Positions 5,864 through 8,032 of a DNA stretch of 8,032 bases are shown here, one piece after another. Source of the stretch: Myxococcales bacterium (lineage in GTDB: Bacteria; Myxococcota_A; Polyangia; Polyangiales; Polyangiaceae). Numbering within the stretch: position 1 is the stretch's first letter; every line of letters starts with the position of its first letter. The stretch is taken from contig JANYHY010000815.1 of the NCBI GenBank assembly GCA_025362165.1, forward strand, positions 1 to 8,032, read 5' to 3'. The notes below the pieces were generated by a model. The model did no database searches and was not told the origin of the DNA. It saw only the letters and a list, made by a program, of their open reading frames with translations. Made by a program: the position numbers and the translations under genes.

Positions 5864-7186
5864 ATGGCGACGTCCCCTCGGCGCTTCGGCGAATCCGACG
5901 ACGGCGCGAGTGATGACAAGCCGCCGTCGCAGCAGCCGGCGGTCATCGTCTCGCGTGTGTTGGACGTGGGAGCTATGGTCGCGCGGCGTCCAGTTGCGCC
6001 GACGTTCGAGGTAGGTCCGCCGCCATCGCCTGTGGTCACCCCCGCGGTGCCTCCGCCTCCGCCGAGTGAAGCGGCGTTCGACGACGCCTTCTTCGACGAC
6101 ATGCCTGATCCGATCCCGCGCGGATCGCCGCCTCCTCCGCTCGCGGCTCCGCCATTAATGGTTCGGCCGACGCAGCGCCCGACGCTGCAGAGCGCCGGCG
6201 GCAAGTCGAGCGAGAGCCTTTGGGACAGCGTGGAGGCACTGCTCGATGACGTGGACGCCGGATTCGGCGCCATCATGGGCGACTCGTCGCCGATGACCAC
6301 GCGCGACAGCGGCACAACCTCGCCAGCACAAGACCAGCAAAAGCCTGCCATCTCTGGGAGCGGTGGACTGTCGGACGCGCGCTCTCTGTTCGGTGCGCTC
6401 GCGGCGAGTCACGTGCGCAACGTTCGCGACTTCATGATCGATCTCGAGACCGGCCAAGCCACCAGTGAGTGGATCGCGATCTGCGAGCCCGCCATACGGG
6501 GAGTGCGACAGATGGCCGAGCAACTCGAGCTCGGGGCGTTGGTCGATGCGCTCGAGCGTTATGGCGCGACTCTTCGAAGCGCGGCAGAGCGCAGCGCGTT
6601 CACGATCGAGAGCGAATCGCGGGGGGAGCTGATCGCGACGTATGCGCCGCTGGTCGAGCTGATGCCGCAAGCGTTCGCGCTCGGCAACGAGAAGAGCGCT
6701 CGCGAGGGCATCATCGTGCAGTCTCTGCTGTTGCAGATTCCCGAGGTCCGCAAGGTCACGATCGACAAACTCTACTCCGCCGGACTGACGTCGCTCGAGG
6801 TGCTGTTCGTCGCGAAGGCGGACGAGGTGCAGCTCACCACCGGCATCGCGCTCGAGATCGCGGTGAAGATCGTGGAGCGCTTCAAGCGCTACAAGAAGGA
6901 GCTCCAAGGCGCGATCAAGGACGAGTCGCGTAGCGTGGAGAAGGACCGCCTCGCGCAGGTCACCGCGGATCTCAAGAAGGCGCACCTCGCGTTCGAAGAC
7001 GCTGAGCGCGCCGAGAGCTCGAGCAAGAAGCGAGACGCGCGCAAGGCTCGTGACGCCGCTGTCCTCGAGATCAAGGTGCTCCTCGCGCGCCTCGGTGAGG
7101 TCGAGCGGCTGCAGAAAATCGAGAAGCTCCCGTTCGCGCAAAAGCTCGCAGAGCTCGACGCATACCTGCAAGCCGTGACGTCCTAA
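5864..7186 (+). CDS. Uncharacterised protein: Pro-rich disordered N-terminus, helical core, HhH-like segment, coiled coil
   Basis: 440 residues, family not recognised. Residues 1-170 are low complexity and probably disordered, with proline runs (about 52-67 and 89-97), an acidic patch FDDAFFDDMPD (72-82) and a short helix WDSVEALLDDVDAGFGAIM. Residues 175-295 are predicted all-helical; IRGVRQMAEQLELGALVDAL (211-230) recalls a histidine phosphotransfer helix pair but has no phospho-accepting His. Residues 300-345 look like a helix-hairpin-helix: LYSAGLTSLEVLFVA, then TTGIALEIAVKIVERFKRY. Residues 345-420 are very rich in Lys, Glu, Arg and Ala and should form a coiled coil. No signal peptide or membrane segment, so cytoplasmic. 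GTG starts at 5810 or 5816 are in frame, the latter with AGGG upstream; ATG 5864 is preferred because the composition typical of the protein begins there. A pentapeptide-repeat gene follows after 14 bases, likely an operon. A scaffold or signalling adaptor is a guess. Confidence 0.82.
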   Translation: MATSPRRFGESDDGASDDKPPSQQPAVIVSRVLDVGAMVARRPVAPTFEVGPPPSPVVTPAVPPPPPSEAAFDDAFFDDMPDPIPRGSPPPPLAAPPLMVRPTQRPTLQSAGGKSSESLWDSVEALLDDVDAGFGAIMGDSSPMTTRDSGTTSPAQDQQKPAISGSGGLSDARSLFGALAASHVRNVRDFMIDLETGQATSEWIAICEPAIRGVRQMAEQLELGALVDALERYGATLRSAAERSAFTIESESRGELIATYAPLVELMPQAFALGNEKSAREGIIVQSLLLQIPEVRKVTIDKLYSAGLTSLEVLFVAKADEVQLTTGIALEIAVKIVERFKRYKKELQGAIKDESRSVEKDRLAQVTADLKKAHLAFEDAERAESSSKKRDARKARDAAVLEIKVLLARLGEVERLQKIEKLPFAQKLAELDAYLQAVTS

Positions 7187-7200
7187 GAAAGATCCCGATA

Positions 7201-8032
7201 ATGGCTGATTTGTCCAAGGCAGACGTCGAACGCAAGGTCGCGCAGGGAGAGAAGCTCGATCGCGAGGACATGCGTGGCGCGCAGCTTCAAGGCGCCAAGC
7301 TCGCGGGCGCGAGCATGCGCCGGTGCGACTTCGAAGGGGCGAACCTCGAGGGCGCGGTCCTCAACAAGGCGAACCTCAAGAACGCGAGCTTGCGCGAGGC
7401 GTACCTCGCCGGTGTCGACCTGCGCGACGCGAACCTCGAGAGCGCCGACTTCGAAGGCGCGAACCTCGAGAAGGCGAACCTCAGCGGCGCGAACCTGAGC
7501 CGCGCGAACCTCGAGGGCGCGAACCTCCAAGGCGCGAACCTTCAGAACGCGAAGGTCGGTCACGCCCAGCTGGACTCGGCGAACCTCGGCGGCGCGAACT
7601 TGAGCGGCGCGGACATGTCGCGCTGCGAGCTCGTGGAGTGCTACCTCGGCGGCGTCAAAGCCAACCGCGTGGACTTCTCGAACGCGAACCTCGAAGACGC
7701 GAACCTCGAGGAGGGCGATTTCACCGACGCGATCTTCGCGGACGCGCAGCTGCCAGGCATCGGCGCGGTAGGCGCCAACCTCACGCGCGCGAACCTCGTG
7801 AAGGCCGATCTCTCCCGCGCTTCGCTCGTGCGCACCAACCTCTCGGCCGCAGACCTACGACGCGCGAACCTCGAAGACGCGAAGCTCGAGGACACAGTGC
7901 TGACGGGAGCGCACGTCGCCGGCATGACCACGACGGGTGCCAAGTTCGGTGTGATCATCGCCGAGTGGGTGGACACCAGCATCGACGGAGACGCCAAGCG
8001 ACGCGCGATGGGCGCCGAGGCGCTCGCGGCGA
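7201..8032 (+). CDS. Pentapeptide-repeat protein (runs off right edge)
   Basis: The first 277 codons of a cytoplasmic pentapeptide-repeat protein; no stop is reached. After a short polar cap (1-25), residues 26-250 are 45 consecutive five-residue units of the A(N/D)LXX type without a register shift, for example GANLEKANLSGANLS. This predicts a right-handed quadrilateral beta-helix of about eleven coils. Weak units are GIGAV (186-190), GVKAN (151-155) and GMTTT (241-245). After residue 250 the chain leaves the pattern (VIIAEWVDTSIDGDAKRRAM), probably a capping helix. Some members of this fold mimic DNA or bind gyrase; most have no known role, and nothing here supports a gyrase function. There is no signal peptide. 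ATG 7201 lies 14 bases after the upstream stop, with AAGAAAG as a weak ribosome site. Long runs of GCGAACCTC codons make the DNA itself repetitive. Confidence 0.93.
   Translation, partial: MADLSKADVERKVAQGEKLDREDMRGAQLQGAKLAGASMRRCDFEGANLEGAVLNKANLKNASLREAYLAGVDLRDANLESADFEGANLEKANLSGANLSRANLEGANLQGANLQNAKVGHAQLDSANLGGANLSGADMSRCELVECYLGGVKANRVDFSNANLEDANLEEGDFTDAIFADAQLPGIGAVGANLTRANLVKADLSRASLVRTNLSAADLRRANLEDAKLEDTVLTGAHVAGMTTTGAKFGVIIAEWVDTSIDGDAKRRAMGAEALAA
7276..7950 (+). repeat. 15-base tandem repeat encoding pentapeptides, 45 units
   Basis: The repeat is visible in the DNA and not only in the protein. The nine-base core GCGAACCTC occurs exactly about twelve times in phase and many other units differ at one or two bases. 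Units are densest at about 7336-7550. Such identity suggests recent unit duplication or strong codon bias and makes the tract prone to slippage. Confidence 0.8.

Noticed and set aside
6155..7171. A 338-codon minus-strand frame opposite the HhH/coiled-coil gene
   Set aside because: The Leu/Arg/Glu-rich pattern mirrors the coiled coil's biased codons; no start context or domain. The pairing of 7186 with 7201 supports the plus strand.
7183..7563. Repetitive minus-strand frame with VRALEVRA-like repeats
   Set aside because: It is the antisense reading of the pentapeptide codons (GCGAACCTC read backwards), so the periodicity has no independent meaning.

Overview
The window is GC-rich bacterial DNA with densely packed genes and strong G/C use at third codon positions. 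A eukaryote-like Ser/Thr kinase, an IPT/PDZ lipoprotein and a long pentapeptide-repeat protein together suggest a large-genome Myxococcota of the Polyangia type. That assignment is inferred from style and content; there is no marker gene to fix it.

Left part (1-2290, all minus strand): three genes read right to left, manC (GDP-mannose synthesis), a YdbC-type aldo/keto reductase and the first 83 codons of a Ser/Thr protein kinase that leaves the window. The gaps are 9 and 38 bases, so they are probably one transcript. A short divergent gap (2291-2359) separates them from the next gene.

Centre (2360-4018, plus): a 552-residue protein unlike a textbook family member. It has a lipoprotein signal peptide, an IPT/TIG-like segment and a PDZ-like domain, followed by eight or nine membrane helices. 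In my reading these helices are a degenerate homologue of the complex I membrane subunit NuoH (NADHdh family) that has lost the acidic quinone-site loop. No other nuo gene is nearby. This is the most unusual gene here.

Between convergent genes (4020-4176) lies a compact palindromic element of four inverted-repeat structures. The last is a 16-17 bp stem crowned by three small hairpins (a cloverleaf). Four copies of a roughly 15-base motif beginning CTAGTGCC bound the structures, and the element's right end supplies the stop codon of the neighbouring gene. It looks like a REP/MITE-type repeat and may also act as a two-way terminator.

Right part: a complete acyl-CoA carboxylase carboxyltransferase subunit (4171-5727, minus) without a biotin carboxylase or biotin carrier beside it. 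Divergent from it is a plus-strand pair: an unrecognised protein with a disordered proline-rich N-terminus, a helical core, a helix-hairpin-helix-like segment and a charged coiled coil (5864-7186). Fourteen bases later comes a pentapeptide-repeat protein with 45 consecutive in-register repeats (7201 to the right edge).

No tRNA, rRNA, CRISPR array, transposase or phage gene is visible. No gene-free stretch exceeds about 160 bases.
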